Assembly (NCBI GenBank): GCA_938036835.1
Contig: CALHWB010000002.1
Location: 1 to 45,336 of the forward strand
Direction: 5' to 3'
Source of the DNA: an uncultured Propionibacterium sp.
GTDB taxonomy: Bacteria; Actinomycetota; Actinomycetes; Propionibacteriales; Propionibacteriaceae
DNA: 45,336 nucleotides
Shown: piece after piece, positions 1 through 8,573 of the stretch
Position numbering within the stretch: position 1 is the stretch's first letter
Layout: every line of letters begins with the position of its first letter
Notes under the pieces: model-generated
Seen by the model: the letters and a program-made list of their open reading frames with translations, nothing else
What the model was told of the DNA's origin: nothing
Databases searched by the model: none
Translations under genes and position numbers: made by a program

Positions 1-356
1 CTATCAAAGTTACTATAAAGGGAGAGACAGGTGTAACAGTTAAAAATTTAGGTGATGTAGGTTGCCAGCTCACGACCATAGCTTCCCTCAAAGCCTTAAT
101 AGATCCATCCGATGCTGCTAATGTTCTCATTTATAGAAGAGGGACAACCGTTCCATTGGCTGATGATGCTTTGATAGATAATAATGAACAGTATGATTAT
201 GCGAAGAATATTTACCAATGTGTAACAGCGCCTCAACAGGTTAACTTTACCTTTACCCCTCGTACCACAGCTAAAAACGAGCAGGTAGATGTATGTTTCT
301 ATATAGGCTATTATGGGTTGCGTACTACTCTGACACAGATTAAAACAAAATTCACC
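1..356 (+). other. Low-GC segment with a partial reading frame, probable foreign or chimeric DNA
   Basis: The frame starting at base 3 is open from the window edge and reads a plausible protein, including VTVKNLGDVG, NVLIYRRGTTVPLADDA, QQVNFTFTP and DVCFYIGYYGLRTTLTQ. G+C is about one third in the first line and stays low until about base 350, then jumps to GC-rich actinobacterial sequence within a few bases. The frame has no stop at the junction and runs on in GC-rich DNA to 659 as Pro/Arg-rich nonsense, antisense to the next gene. I do not recognise the protein; the many beta-type residues could suit a phage structural protein or surface protein, but that is a guess. No start codon is in the window, so the gene is truncated at both ends. 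The likeliest explanations are an assembly chimera or a recent insertion boundary. Confidence 0.6.
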
Positions 357-401
357 GGGCAGCCGGCCCCGCCGGCTCGGTGGGCCGGCGGGGCGCTGCC
401 C
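357..401. terminator. Strong hairpin, likely terminator of the CoA-transferase gene
   Basis: GGGCAGC at 357-363 pairs with GCTGCCC at 395-401, and GCCCCGCCGGC at 366-376 pairs with GCCGGCGGGGC at 384-394, with a 2-nt bulge and a 7-nt loop. The 18-bp stem lies about 90 bp past the stop of the reverse-strand gene at 491. There is no clear T-tract, as is common in actinobacteria. It sits exactly at the edge of the low-GC segment. Confidence 0.5.
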
Positions 402-490
402 GATAGGCCTCCCATTCCCGGCGGAAACGGTTTGCGCCCGGCTTCGTCGCAGCTCGTCGGGCGGCCGCGCCGGCCCCGCAGCCTGCGGTT

Positions 491-1729
491 TCAGAGCAGG
501 CCGAGGCGGCGCGCCGCCGACCGCAACTCGCCGCGGGCCGCGGGATGGGCCGCCCGATCGATCAGGTTGCCGGCCTGTTGGCGCTGGCAGCGCCCGAAAA
601 TCTCGGCGACGCCCTGCTCGGTGACCACGGTGCTGGGTTGCAGGGTGGTCACCGGCTGATCGAGTTGCGGCACGATCGTGGAGCTATCGGATTTCGCGTG
701 CCAGCTCGGCAGCGCGATGATCGAGCGGCCGCCGGCCGAGCGCATCGCCCCGACCACGAAATCGGCCGCCCCGCCGGTGCCCGAATAGGGCCGGTGCCGA
801 ATCCGGGAGGCATTGTTCTGGGCGAACAAATCCACCTGCAGGGCGGTGTTTACGCTGACCATCGCGGGCTGCTCGGCGATCCGGCCGGGATCGTTGGTGA
901 TCTCGCAACGCAACAGCCGGACGCGTGGGTTGTCGTCCACCCAGGCATAGAATTCCGGTGTGCCGAGCATGAAGGTTCCCGTGATCGGCACCTCCGGATC
1001 CAAGGCACCGGCCCGCTCGAGACGCAGATAGCCATCCGAGACCAGTTCGGTCCACACCCGCAACCCCCGCCGGACGCTCAACTCGTTCAGCACCGCATCG
1101 GGCAGTGCCCCGATACCGGCCTGCACCGTAGCGCCGTCGGGCACCAGGGCGGCGATCGACTGGCCGATACGCCGGGATACCGGATCGATACCGGCCCGGG
1201 GCGCCACCGGTAGGTCCTGGTCGATCTCGACCCCGAAGTCGATCTCGGCCAGATCGACCACCCCGTCCCCGTGCACGAACGGCATCTTGGGGTTGACCTG
1301 GGCAATCACCAGGGCATTCCGGGCTCGGGCGGCCTCCAGGGCGCCGGTCATCACCTGCACCTCGATACCCATCGACACCCGGCCGTCCCGGGGTGTGCTG
1401 GTGTGCAGCACGACGACATCGGGTGGCAGGGTGTCGGTGAACAACCGGGGCGCCAGGCTCAGCCGGCAGGGGTAATAGCGCAGATCGGCTGAGCGGCGCA
1501 TGCCGGGGCCGACGAAGATCGTCTCGTGAGTGACCCCACGCTCCGGGATGCCGTCTAGGGCGTTGACGATGAACAGCCGCCAGGCGGCCAGATGCTCGGC
1601 CATCAGGTTCAGCAGGGACACCGGGGTCGCGAAGCTGCCGGGCGCCACCGCGCGTGGCCCGTGCCCGTCCCCGGGGCCGGTTATTCCGGCCAGGACGCCA
1701 CCCAATCGGTCAGCCGTGATCATGCGCAT
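491..1729 (-). CDS. Acetyl-CoA hydrolase/transferase family protein
   Basis: The 412-residue protein belongs to the acetyl-CoA hydrolase / 4-hydroxybutyrate-type CoA-transferase family, which moves CoA between acyl groups such as acetate, succinate, propionate or butyrate through a glutamyl-CoA thioester. The family features seen are GIGALPDAVLNEL in the middle, TELVSDG (its Glu is the expected catalytic residue), the GTGGAADFVVGA loop, and a typical C-terminus ending in ARRLGLL. The length fits the shorter members of the family. The frame is open upstream to 1858, but that part is Arg/Gly/Pro-rich and not family-like, so I place the start at the ATG at 1729; the ATG at 1723 is also possible. 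It is divergent from the MFS gene and may share its palindromic control region. The substrate cannot be told from sequence; in a propionate or acetate fermenter, acetate or succinate is likely. Confidence 0.85.
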   Translation of the reverse strand: MRMITADRLGGVLAGITGPGDGHGPRAVAPGSFATPVSLLNLMAEHLAAWRLFIVNALDGIPERGVTHETIFVGPGMRRSADLRYYPCRLSLAPRLFTDTLPPDVVVLHTSTPRDGRVSMGIEVQVMTGALEAARARNALVIAQVNPKMPFVHGDGVVDLAEIDFGVEIDQDLPVAPRAGIDPVSRRIGQSIAALVPDGATVQAGIGALPDAVLNELSVRRGLRVWTELVSDGYLRLERAGALDPEVPITGTFMLGTPEFYAWVDDNPRVRLLRCEITNDPGRIAEQPAMVSVNTALQVDLFAQNNASRIRHRPYSGTGGAADFVVGAMRSAGGRSIIALPSWHAKSDSSTIVPQLDQPVTTLQPSTVVTEQGVAEIFGRCQRQQAGNLIDRAAHPAARGELRSAARRLGLL

Positions 1730-1856
1730 TGCCCCATTCTGGCCGACCGGGCGGCATTTGGCGATTTCGCCGGCGGTGCGCCGGGCCCGCGCCCGCCCGC
1801 CCCAAGAGCGGATATCCCAGACGGTCGCGGACCGGTCCTGGCCGGGCGGGGAGGGC

Positions 1857-1896
1857 ATCGAGTACTTTCGGTACAGTAGTACCGAAAGTACTCGAT
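1857..1896. promoter_or_regulatory. Perfect 18-bp inverted repeat, probable TetR-type operator with overlapping promoter
   Basis: The arm ATCGAGTACTTTCGGTAC at 1857-1874 is repeated as its exact reverse complement at 1879-1896, separated only by AGTA. The centre carries TANNNT elements on both strands (TACAGT at 1872-1877 forward, TACTGT at 1878-1873 reverse), so divergent promoters may sit inside it. It lies just before the MFS start at 1912, and a TetR-type gene is the second gene of that operon. This is the classic layout of a self-regulated efflux operon. Its 40-bp span is long for a single TetR dimer. Confidence 0.8.
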
Positions 1897-1911
1897 ATGC
1901 GGAGGTTTCAG

Positions 1912-3438
1912 ATGAACGAAACGCAACGTGGGCGGGGGTCCAACACCCCCGTCGTCCTAGCCGTCGGGCTATCGGCCGCGCTCATGACGCTGGATACGAC
2001 CGTGGTCAACGTGGCCCTGCCGCAGATCGGCGCCGAGTTCAACGCCGCGCTGTCCGGGCTGCAATGGGTCGTCAACGGCTACACGCTGGCCTTTGCCGCC
2101 CTGCTGCTGAGCGCCGGTTCGCTGTCGGACCGCTTGGGGCGGCGCGGGGTGTTCGTAACCGGTATGAGCGTGTTCACCCTGGCCTCCCTAGGCTGTGTCC
2201 TCGCCCCCGGGGAGGTCTTCCTCATCGCCTGCCGGACGCTTGAAGGCGTGGGGGCTTCCCTGGTCATGGGCACCGGCCTGGCCCTGATAGCGGGAGCGTT
2301 CGAGGGGCAGGATCCCGGGCGCAGGCAGGGTGCCTTCGGGATGATCACCGCGATGGGTGCCGCGGCGGCGGCCCTGGGCCCACTCATCGGGGGCGGCCTC
2401 ATCGAGCTTGCCGGGTGGCGCAGCATCTTCCTGATCAACCTGCCGCTGGGCATCGCCATCATTGCCACGATGCTCATCGGGGTCCGGCCACAGCCCACGA
2501 TTCCCGGAAGCCGACTGGATCTGGCCGGGGCGGCACTGGCCGTGGGCATGCTGTTCGCACTCAACTATGGGCTGTTGGCTGGCGCCAGCCAGACCTGGCG
2601 ACGCGGCGATGTGCGCTGCGCGCTGCTGGGCGCTCCGGTGCTGCTGGCGGGCCTGCTGATCCTGGAACATCGCCGCGGCCCGGCAGCGATGCTCGATCTG
2701 AGCCTATTCCGCATCCCCACCTTCACCGGTGCCGTCGTGCTCTCCTTCGCCGCCCGGGTAGCCAGTTTCGGGCTGTATCCCATCGTCATCTTGTGGCTGA
2801 CCGGCCTGCTCAACTGCACCCCGATCCAAATCGGCCTGATCCTGCTCATCCTGTCGGCCGGCATGCTGCTGATCGCGCCCTTCAGCGGGGTCCTGACCCG
2901 GATGGTACCGGTCCGGGTCCTGACCCTTACCGGCATGGTGCTGATCGGCGGCGGCCTGATCTGGTCGGCCGTCTGGATCGACGTGCACAGCGGCTGGGCC
3001 GCCTTCCTGCCTGCCGTGATCCTGATGGGTCTCGGATCGGGCATCGTCACCCCACATCTGATGGGTCTGGCCGTTGGGGTGGTGCCTACCGACCGGGCCG
3101 GCATGGCCTCGGGAGCCTCGAACGCCTTCTTCCCCCTAGGCACCGCGGTGGGTGTGGCGGTCTATGGTGCTGTCATGTCCGCTGTCGTCGCTGCGCGAAT
3201 CCCGGATCCCGAGGCTGCCCGAGCGGTCGCCGCGGGACGAATCCGGCAGCTGACCGCCTCCGGATCTCTCGATGAGGCCCTCGCGCGAGCGGCCTTCACC
3301 ACCGGGCTGGTCCAGGTGCTGTTCATCGCCGGTACCGCCGCCGTGCTCAGTGGCCTGGCCAGCCTGCTGCTCGTCCGGGCAAAGGACCTGCCCGGGCGGG
3401 CAGCCGAGCCGGTCGCCGAGGCCGTCAACCGGCCATGA
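1912..3438 (+). CDS. MFS drug efflux transporter, DHA2 (14-TM, EmrB/QacA) type
   Basis: A 508-residue membrane protein of the major facilitator superfamily. Near the N-terminus it has LDTTVVNVALPQIG, the signature of the DHA2 proton-coupled multidrug exporters, followed by WVVNGYTLAFAALLLSAGSLSDRLGRRGVF (motif A with DRLGRR). About 14 hydrophobic segments follow, with the motif-C-like stretch MGAAAAALGPLIGG. The ATG at 1912 is chosen because GGAGG stands at 1901-1905 with 6-nt spacing; the ATG at 1897 would lie inside the palindrome and has no ribosome binding site. The stop overlaps the start of the downstream TetR gene (ATGA), so both are made from one message. Expected role: export of a toxic hydrophobic or cationic compound; the ligand is unknown. 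Confidence 0.88.
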   Translation: MNETQRGRGSNTPVVLAVGLSAALMTLDTTVVNVALPQIGAEFNAALSGLQWVVNGYTLAFAALLLSAGSLSDRLGRRGVFVTGMSVFTLASLGCVLAPGEVFLIACRTLEGVGASLVMGTGLALIAGAFEGQDPGRRQGAFGMITAMGAAAAALGPLIGGGLIELAGWRSIFLINLPLGIAIIATMLIGVRPQPTIPGSRLDLAGAALAVGMLFALNYGLLAGASQTWRRGDVRCALLGAPVLLAGLLILEHRRGPAAMLDLSLFRIPTFTGAVVLSFAARVASFGLYPIVILWLTGLLNCTPIQIGLILLILSAGMLLIAPFSGVLTRMVPVRVLTLTGMVLIGGGLIWSAVWIDVHSGWAAFLPAVILMGLGSGIVTPHLMGLAVGVVPTDRAGMASGASNAFFPLGTAVGVAVYGAVMSAVVAARIPDPEAARAVAAGRIRQLTASGSLDEALARAAFTTGLVQVLFIAGTAAVLSGLASLLLVRAKDLPGRAAEPVAEAVNRP

Positions 3439-4109
3439 CGCCGGCACGTATGGGCCGCCCACCCGCGCTGACCCGCGCCCAGATCGCTCGGGTCGTGATC
3501 GAGGTGGGGTTTGAGAACCTGACGATGGCCGCCGTGCGGGATCGTCTCGGTGTCGGCCATACCACCCTCTATCGGTATGCCGCCGACCGCGACGAGTTGG
3601 TCCGGATGGGAATCAGCCGCCTTCTCGAGTACGCCCCTTGGCCATCCCGCGATGGCCACTGGCGGCACGTCATGACCCAGTACGCGCTCACCCTGTGGCA
3701 GCTGTGGGCCGATAATCCGGGCGCGGCGAGCGAGGCGACGCGGGGTATCCTGCCATTGAACCGGATGCGATTGACCGACGACCTGTGCGCGATCCTGCTC
3801 AGGCAGGGCTTCACCCCCATCAACGCGGTGCTGGCCTGCGATGTCGTATTCGACATGGTCACCGACACACGCAGCGACATCGAGCGGTTCGACTGGGCCA
3901 ATCCGGATGCCGGCAGCGAGCATCTGACCGACTACCCCGACGATTACCCGAACCAGGCGCCTTCGCAAAACGCCCGGCCAGCCACCCAGCAGGAACGCCG
4001 GCTCGTCCAAGCCGCCATGGCCGCGGCCTTGGACACAGCGCCGCCCGACTGGTTCGCCAGGAAGCTGCACGTGGTACTGGACGGTGTGGAGCACGCCCTT
4101 GCCCCGTAG
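3435..4109 (+). CDS. TetR/AcrR family transcriptional regulator
   Basis: A 224-residue regulator. The N-terminal helix-turn-helix reads LTRAQIARVVIEVGFENLTMAAVRDRLGVGHTTLYRYAADRDEL, the usual TetR DNA-binding domain with TLYRY in the recognition helix region. The remaining residues form the variable ligand-binding domain. Its ATG overlaps the MFS stop by 4 nt, so translation is coupled. By position it should repress its own operon through the 40-bp palindrome at 1857-1896, and be released by a substrate of the pump; this is inference from layout. A Pro/Gln-rich patch (NQAPSQNARPATQQERR) probably forms a loop in the ligand domain. Confidence 0.88.
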   Translation: MTPARMGRPPALTRAQIARVVIEVGFENLTMAAVRDRLGVGHTTLYRYAADRDELVRMGISRLLEYAPWPSRDGHWRHVMTQYALTLWQLWADNPGAASEATRGILPLNRMRLTDDLCAILLRQGFTPINAVLACDVVFDMVTDTRSDIERFDWANPDAGSEHLTDYPDDYPNQAPSQNARPATQQERRLVQAAMAAALDTAPPDWFARKLHVVLDGVEHALAP

Positions 4110-4178
4110 CCGGGAATTCCGGGCCGGGCCGGCCGGCGGTTGCGCAGAATCGGACCGTCGCGACGGCCCCCGGCGCGA

Positions 4179-4184
4179 TAGGCT
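4179..4184 (+). promoter_or_regulatory. Possible -10 element of the AmmeMemoRadiSam operon
   Basis: TAGGCT lies 22 bp before the ATG at 4206, followed by GGGAGG at 4195-4200. The same TAGGNT hexamer precedes several genes in this window. No good -35 is visible. Confidence 0.35.
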
Positions 4185-4205
4185 GGCCCAACTGGGAGGT
4201 GACCA

Positions 4206-5012
4206 ATGACGACCAGACCACCCGCCGTTGCCGGTTCGTTCTATCCGGCTGCGTCAGCCGCGTTGGACGCCATGGTGCGCGAATTGCTGGCCGATGCCCG
4301 GCCCGTGCTGCCCAACCAGGCCCCGAAAGCCCTTATCAGCCCGCATGCTGGGTATATCTACTCCGGCTCGACCGCGGCCCATGGCTATGCCGCATTGCAT
4401 CCCGAAACCCAGCCGATCTCGCGTGTCGTAGTGGCCTGCCCGACCCATCGGGTGGGTATCCGGGGCATTGCGCTGCCGGGCGTGGACGCATTCGCCACCC
4501 CGTTGGGCGAGATCCCGGTGGATACCGCCGCCTGTGAACGGCTGGCGGATTTCGACCAGGTCGGCGTCCGGCCCGATGTACATGCCGAGGAACACGCCCT
4601 AGAGGTGCAATTGCCCTTCCTGCAGGTGCTGTTGGGCGAGTTCGAACTGGTGCCGCTGGCGGTTGGCGATCTGCCACCCGGGCAGGTGGGCGAGGTGCTG
4701 GACGCGGCCTGGGGCGGCCCGGAGACCCTGATCGTGATCAGTTCGGACCTGTCCCACTATTTGGCCTACGAGCAGGCCAGGCAGGTGGATGCCGAGACGA
4801 TCGACACCATCCTGCGCGGCGAGCCGATCGCCCAGGACGCCCGGGCCTGTGGCGTGCGTGCGCTGAACGGCTTCCTGGCCACCACCGGGATCCGGGAGCT
4901 CGAGCCCCGGCTACTGGCCGCCTGCAATTCCGGCGACACCGCGGGCGATCGCAGCCGGGTGGTGGGTTATGCCGCGATCGGCTGGTATCAGGAGGATACC
5001 CATGTTGCCTGA
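4206..5012 (+). CDS. amrB: AmmeMemoRadiSam system protein B (Memo-like)
   Basis: A 268-residue Memo-family protein. The start TRPPAVAGSFYPA and the segments LISPHAGYIYSGSTAAHGYA, PTHRVG, EHALEVQLPFLQ and ISSDLSHYLAYEQA are typical; the conserved His, Asp and Cys residues in these stretches form the metal-binding pocket of the family, which is related in fold to extradiol dioxygenases. Human MEMO1 is linked to cell signalling and iron or copper handling; the bacterial role is not established. GGGAGG precedes the ATG. It is the first gene of a three-gene set: its last bases overlap the next gene by 11 nt, and a radical-SAM gene follows. This set, called AmmeMemoRadiSam, is conserved as a unit in many bacteria and archaea. 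Confidence 0.9.
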   Translation: MTTRPPAVAGSFYPAASAALDAMVRELLADARPVLPNQAPKALISPHAGYIYSGSTAAHGYAALHPETQPISRVVVACPTHRVGIRGIALPGVDAFATPLGEIPVDTAACERLADFDQVGVRPDVHAEEHALEVQLPFLQVLLGEFELVPLAVGDLPPGQVGEVLDAAWGGPETLIVISSDLSHYLAYEQARQVDAETIDTILRGEPIAQDARACGVRALNGFLATTGIRELEPRLLAACNSGDTAGDRSRVVGYAAIGWYQEDTHVA

Positions 5013-5553
5013 GGACGCCGGCCGGGTGCTGCTGCCATTGGCCCGGGCTGCCATCGCCGCCGAGTTCGATCTGAGCCGGCCGGAACCCTCGGCAGCCTGG
5101 CTGGGTGAGCCGGGGGCCAGTTTCGTCACCTTGACCATCGACGGTCAACTGCGCGGCTGCATAGGAAGCCTGCTGGCCTACCAGCCGTTGGGCATCGACG
5201 TCCAGCAGAATGCCCGCCGGGCCGCTTTCCAGGACCGCCGTTTCCCGCCGCTCACCCAAGGCGAGTTCTCGCAGACGACCATCGAGGTATCCGTGCTGAC
5301 CGCCCCCGAACGGATCGAGTTCACCGGCCTGGCCGATGCCCAGCGCCAACTGCAACCAGGGATAGACGGGGTGACCCTGCAACGGGACGGCCACCGGGCC
5401 ACCTTCCTGCCGCAGGTCTGGAAGCAGCTGCCCAAGCCGGCGGCTTTCCTGCGTGCACTGTGCGAGAAGGCCGGCCTGGCCGGCTGGGAAGACGGCGTGG
5501 CGCTGGAACGCTACCGCGTCCAGGCCTGGAAAGAGGAGCACCTACCCGAGTGA
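5002..5553 (+). CDS. amrA: AmmeMemoRadiSam system protein A (AMMECR1 domain)
   Basis: A 183-residue AMMECR1-domain protein. The hallmark segment LRGCIGSLLAYQPLGIDVQQNARRAAFQDRRFPPLTQGEF is present, including the near-invariant LRGCIGS motif with its cysteine. The C-terminal part (GVTLQRDGHRATFLPQVWKQLP) is also typical. The ATG at 5002 is preferred to the upstream in-frame ATG at 4969 because GGAGG lies at 4991-4995 and the protein then starts at the usual family position. It overlaps amrB by 11 nt and sits 55 bp before the radical-SAM gene. The fold is known from human and archaeal members, but the biochemical activity is unknown. Confidence 0.9.
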   Translation: MLPEDAGRVLLPLARAAIAAEFDLSRPEPSAAWLGEPGASFVTLTIDGQLRGCIGSLLAYQPLGIDVQQNARRAAFQDRRFPPLTQGEFSQTTIEVSVLTAPERIEFTGLADAQRQLQPGIDGVTLQRDGHRATFLPQVWKQLPKPAAFLRALCEKAGLAGWEDGVALERYRVQAWKEEHLPE

Positions 5554-5608
5554 CAACGGCCGGCCGACCGAGCGCAGGTTGAGTTCCGGCGAAAGGAGCC
5601 GATAGGCG

Positions 5609-6679
<1,071 letters not shown>

Positions 6680-6689
6680 AGCCGTCGGG

Positions 6690-6695
6690 TAGGTT
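6690..6695 (+). promoter_or_regulatory. -10 element of a leaderless promoter for the FKBP gene
   Basis: TAGGTT is followed by exactly 6 nt and then the ATG at 6702. A transcript starting 6-7 nt after the -10 would begin at the start codon, so the message is probably leaderless. There is no ribosome binding site at a workable distance. Confidence 0.45.
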
Positions 6696-6701
6696 GGGGC
6701 C

Positions 6702-7073
6702 ATGACCGACAAACCGCATGTTGACCTGCCCAGCGGAGCCGCGCCCACCGAACTGCAAATAGTCGACGAAGTCGTCGGGGACGGTGCCGAGGCCATCGTG
6801 GGTGCCACCGTGCTGGTCGACTATGTGGGGGTTGGTTTCGGCTCGGGGCGCGAATTCGATGCATCATACAACCGCGGCGAGCCGCTGGCCTTCCGGCTCG
6901 GGACCGGACAGGTGATCAAGGGCTGGGACGACGGGGTGGCCGGCATGAGGGTCGGTGGCCGCCGCAAGCTGGTGATTCCCGCCGACCAGGCCTATGGGGC
7001 CCGGGGCATCCCGGGGGTGATCGGGCCGGACGAGGCGCTGGTCTTCGTCTGCGAACTGCGCGAGGTGCGCTGA
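6702..7073 (+). CDS. FKBP-type peptidyl-prolyl cis-trans isomerase
   Basis: A 123-residue cytoplasmic single-domain FKBP. The fold's hallmarks are visible: ATVLVDYVGVGFGSGREFDASYNRGEPLAFRLGTGQVIKGWDDGVAGMRVGGRRKLVIPADQAYGARG. The motifs FDASY, VIKGWD and YGARG line the active site in this family. It catalyses isomerisation of X-Pro bonds and assists protein folding. There is no signal peptide. It follows amrS by 22 bp but has its own leaderless-type promoter, so its link with the AmmeMemoRadiSam operon may be only positional. Confidence 0.93.
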   Translation: MTDKPHVDLPSGAAPTELQIVDEVVGDGAEAIVGATVLVDYVGVGFGSGREFDASYNRGEPLAFRLGTGQVIKGWDDGVAGMRVGGRRKLVIPADQAYGARGIPGVIGPDEALVFVCELREVR

Positions 7074-7198
7074 GCAGGGCAGATGCCGCTCGGGCATGCC
7101 GGGGCCGGGTACCCATGCCTGCCGGGCACCCGGCTCCCGGCGGCCCGATGACCTGGAGGCCGTGGCGGCTGCCGGGTCGCCGGTGGTGGTGATCTCGG

Positions 7199-8470
7199 CT
7201 ATTCCGCCGCGTTCGCCACGGCGACCGAACTCGGTTGACCGGCCACCTCGACGCCGGTGACGGTGTTGGCGAACAGATCGACCGCGTGCACCTTGTTGGC
7301 GCCCGGTTCGGTGACCCACACCATGTTGGCCGCCTTCAGCACGCCGGCGGTGATCTTGGGGGAGATGCCGCCGTGCCCGCTCGGCTTGGTCCAGGCGCCG
7401 GTCACCTCGATGGTCTGCAATTCGGTGCCGGCCCTGTCGTAGAGACGCAGCTTGCCGTCGGTGCCCAGCACCACGAAACGATCGTCGGCGGTGACGGCGA
7501 TATTGCTGTATTCGGTGCCCACGTTGACCACGGTGGCGGTGTCGTTGCTCACAAACAGCAGGCTGTCGGACGCGTAGTCGCCCACGAACGTGGTGGCCTT
7601 GGCGTCCGAGACGATGCCGCCCACGCGCTCTCCGGAGGCGTCGGGATAGGCGACATCGGTGGCCTGGCCTTCGCGTACGATCAGCACCTTGTCAGCGCAG
7701 CCGAAGGCGGTGGTATTGCCGACCACCACCTCACCATGCAGTCCCTTGCAATCGAAGGTCTGCCGGACGGTGCCATCCGCGGTGGTGCGGTCCACCGTAT
7801 CCGGGGTGCCGCCGTCGGTACCGGCCGGCTGGGTGACCAGCCAGGATCGGTCGCTCTGCGGTACAACCACCCCATGATGCGGGCCCTTGGAATCGATGGT
7901 GGCCAGACCGTGAAGCTCCGCATGCCTTAGGGTTTCGGTATCCAGTACCTGGGCCTTGCCGTCGGCGTCGAAGAACACCGTGGTGACCCCGGCCTTGGCG
8001 TTGGGTACCACATGGATGGGCCGGCCGCCTGCCAGGGAGTCTGCAAGCATCTCGGGCTCGGTCACGTAGTAGTGGAAGTGGTCGCCATGCCCCTGCGCCC
8101 AGGTGCCGGTGTCTAACACGTTGACTGTGCCGGCCTCGGTCTGCACGGCCAGGACGTGCCGGCCATCGCTTGCGGTGGTCAGGGCCGGCCGGGCGGTCGT
8201 CTCGTAGGTGGCCAGGACTTTCAGGTGCTCGTCCAGTAGGACGATGCCGGTCGCGGTGCCGACCGCCAGCCGGGGGCTGGCCTCAGCGGTCTCGGTCGCA
8301 TCGCCTTCGGCTTCGTGGTCATGCCCGTCGTGGCCGGCGGCGGCCGGGGAGCCGGTCTTGCCGGAAGCCTCGGCCGAGGGCGAGGCCGGGCCGGTGGAGC
8401 CGCCGCAGCCGGCCAGCGCCAGCAGCGGTAGTGCGGCCAGGGATACAAGGAGTCTGTGGTTGGGACGCAT
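7199..8470 (-). CDS. aztD: AztD-like zinc metallochaperone lipoprotein
   Basis: A 423-residue secreted lipoprotein. The signal peptide ends in the lipobox LALAGC (Cys near residue 22). A Ser/Pro/Gly linker with the His-rich patch HDGHDHEAEGD follows, then a beta-propeller of repeated strands. The segments HGDHFHYYVTEP and GPHHGVVVPQSD carry clustered His expected to bind zinc. This architecture matches AztD, the extracytoplasmic protein that hands Zn(II) to the AztC binding protein of the AztABC importer. The transporter genes are not in this window. The start at 8470 has no ribosome binding site and follows a TATATT by 6 nt, so the message is probably leaderless. A Zur box covers the promoter, supporting zinc control and the function. 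A metal-independent propeller lipoprotein remains an alternative. Confidence 0.82.
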   Translation of the reverse strand: MRPNHRLLVSLAALPLLALAGCGGSTGPASPSAEASGKTGSPAAAGHDGHDHEAEGDATETAEASPRLAVGTATGIVLLDEHLKVLATYETTARPALTTASDGRHVLAVQTEAGTVNVLDTGTWAQGHGDHFHYYVTEPEMLADSLAGGRPIHVVPNAKAGVTTVFFDADGKAQVLDTETLRHAELHGLATIDSKGPHHGVVVPQSDRSWLVTQPAGTDGGTPDTVDRTTADGTVRQTFDCKGLHGEVVVGNTTAFGCADKVLIVREGQATDVAYPDASGERVGGIVSDAKATTFVGDYASDSLLFVSNDTATVVNVGTEYSNIAVTADDRFVVLGTDGKLRLYDRAGTELQTIEVTGAWTKPSGHGGISPKITAGVLKAANMVWVTEPGANKVHAVDLFANTVTGVEVAGQPSSVAVANAAE

Positions 8471-8483
8471 AGACGTAATATAA

Positions 8484-8498
8484 CGAGAATCATTCTCA
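8484..8498 (-). promoter_or_regulatory. Zur box over the aztD promoter
   Basis: Read on the reverse strand the site is TGAGAATGATTCTCG, a palindrome with the AATGATT core of actinobacterial Zur boxes. The aztD -10 (TATATT, 8482-8477) lies immediately downstream and is followed by 6 nt and the ATG, so bound Zur would block RNA polymerase. The site is also 76 bp upstream of the divergent lipoprotein gene at 8574. Confidence 0.8.
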
Positions 8499-8573
8499 AA
8501 TGTGAACCGCTGTTGACTAGCGGCAAGGACTATCTCCTAGGGGAGAACCCGCAGATATGTTCTACTGGGGATC

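Noticed and set aside
156..659. Open frame crossing the composition break
   Set aside because: The part after about 350 is Pro/Arg-rich and antisense to the CoA-transferase, so it is not a single real protein.
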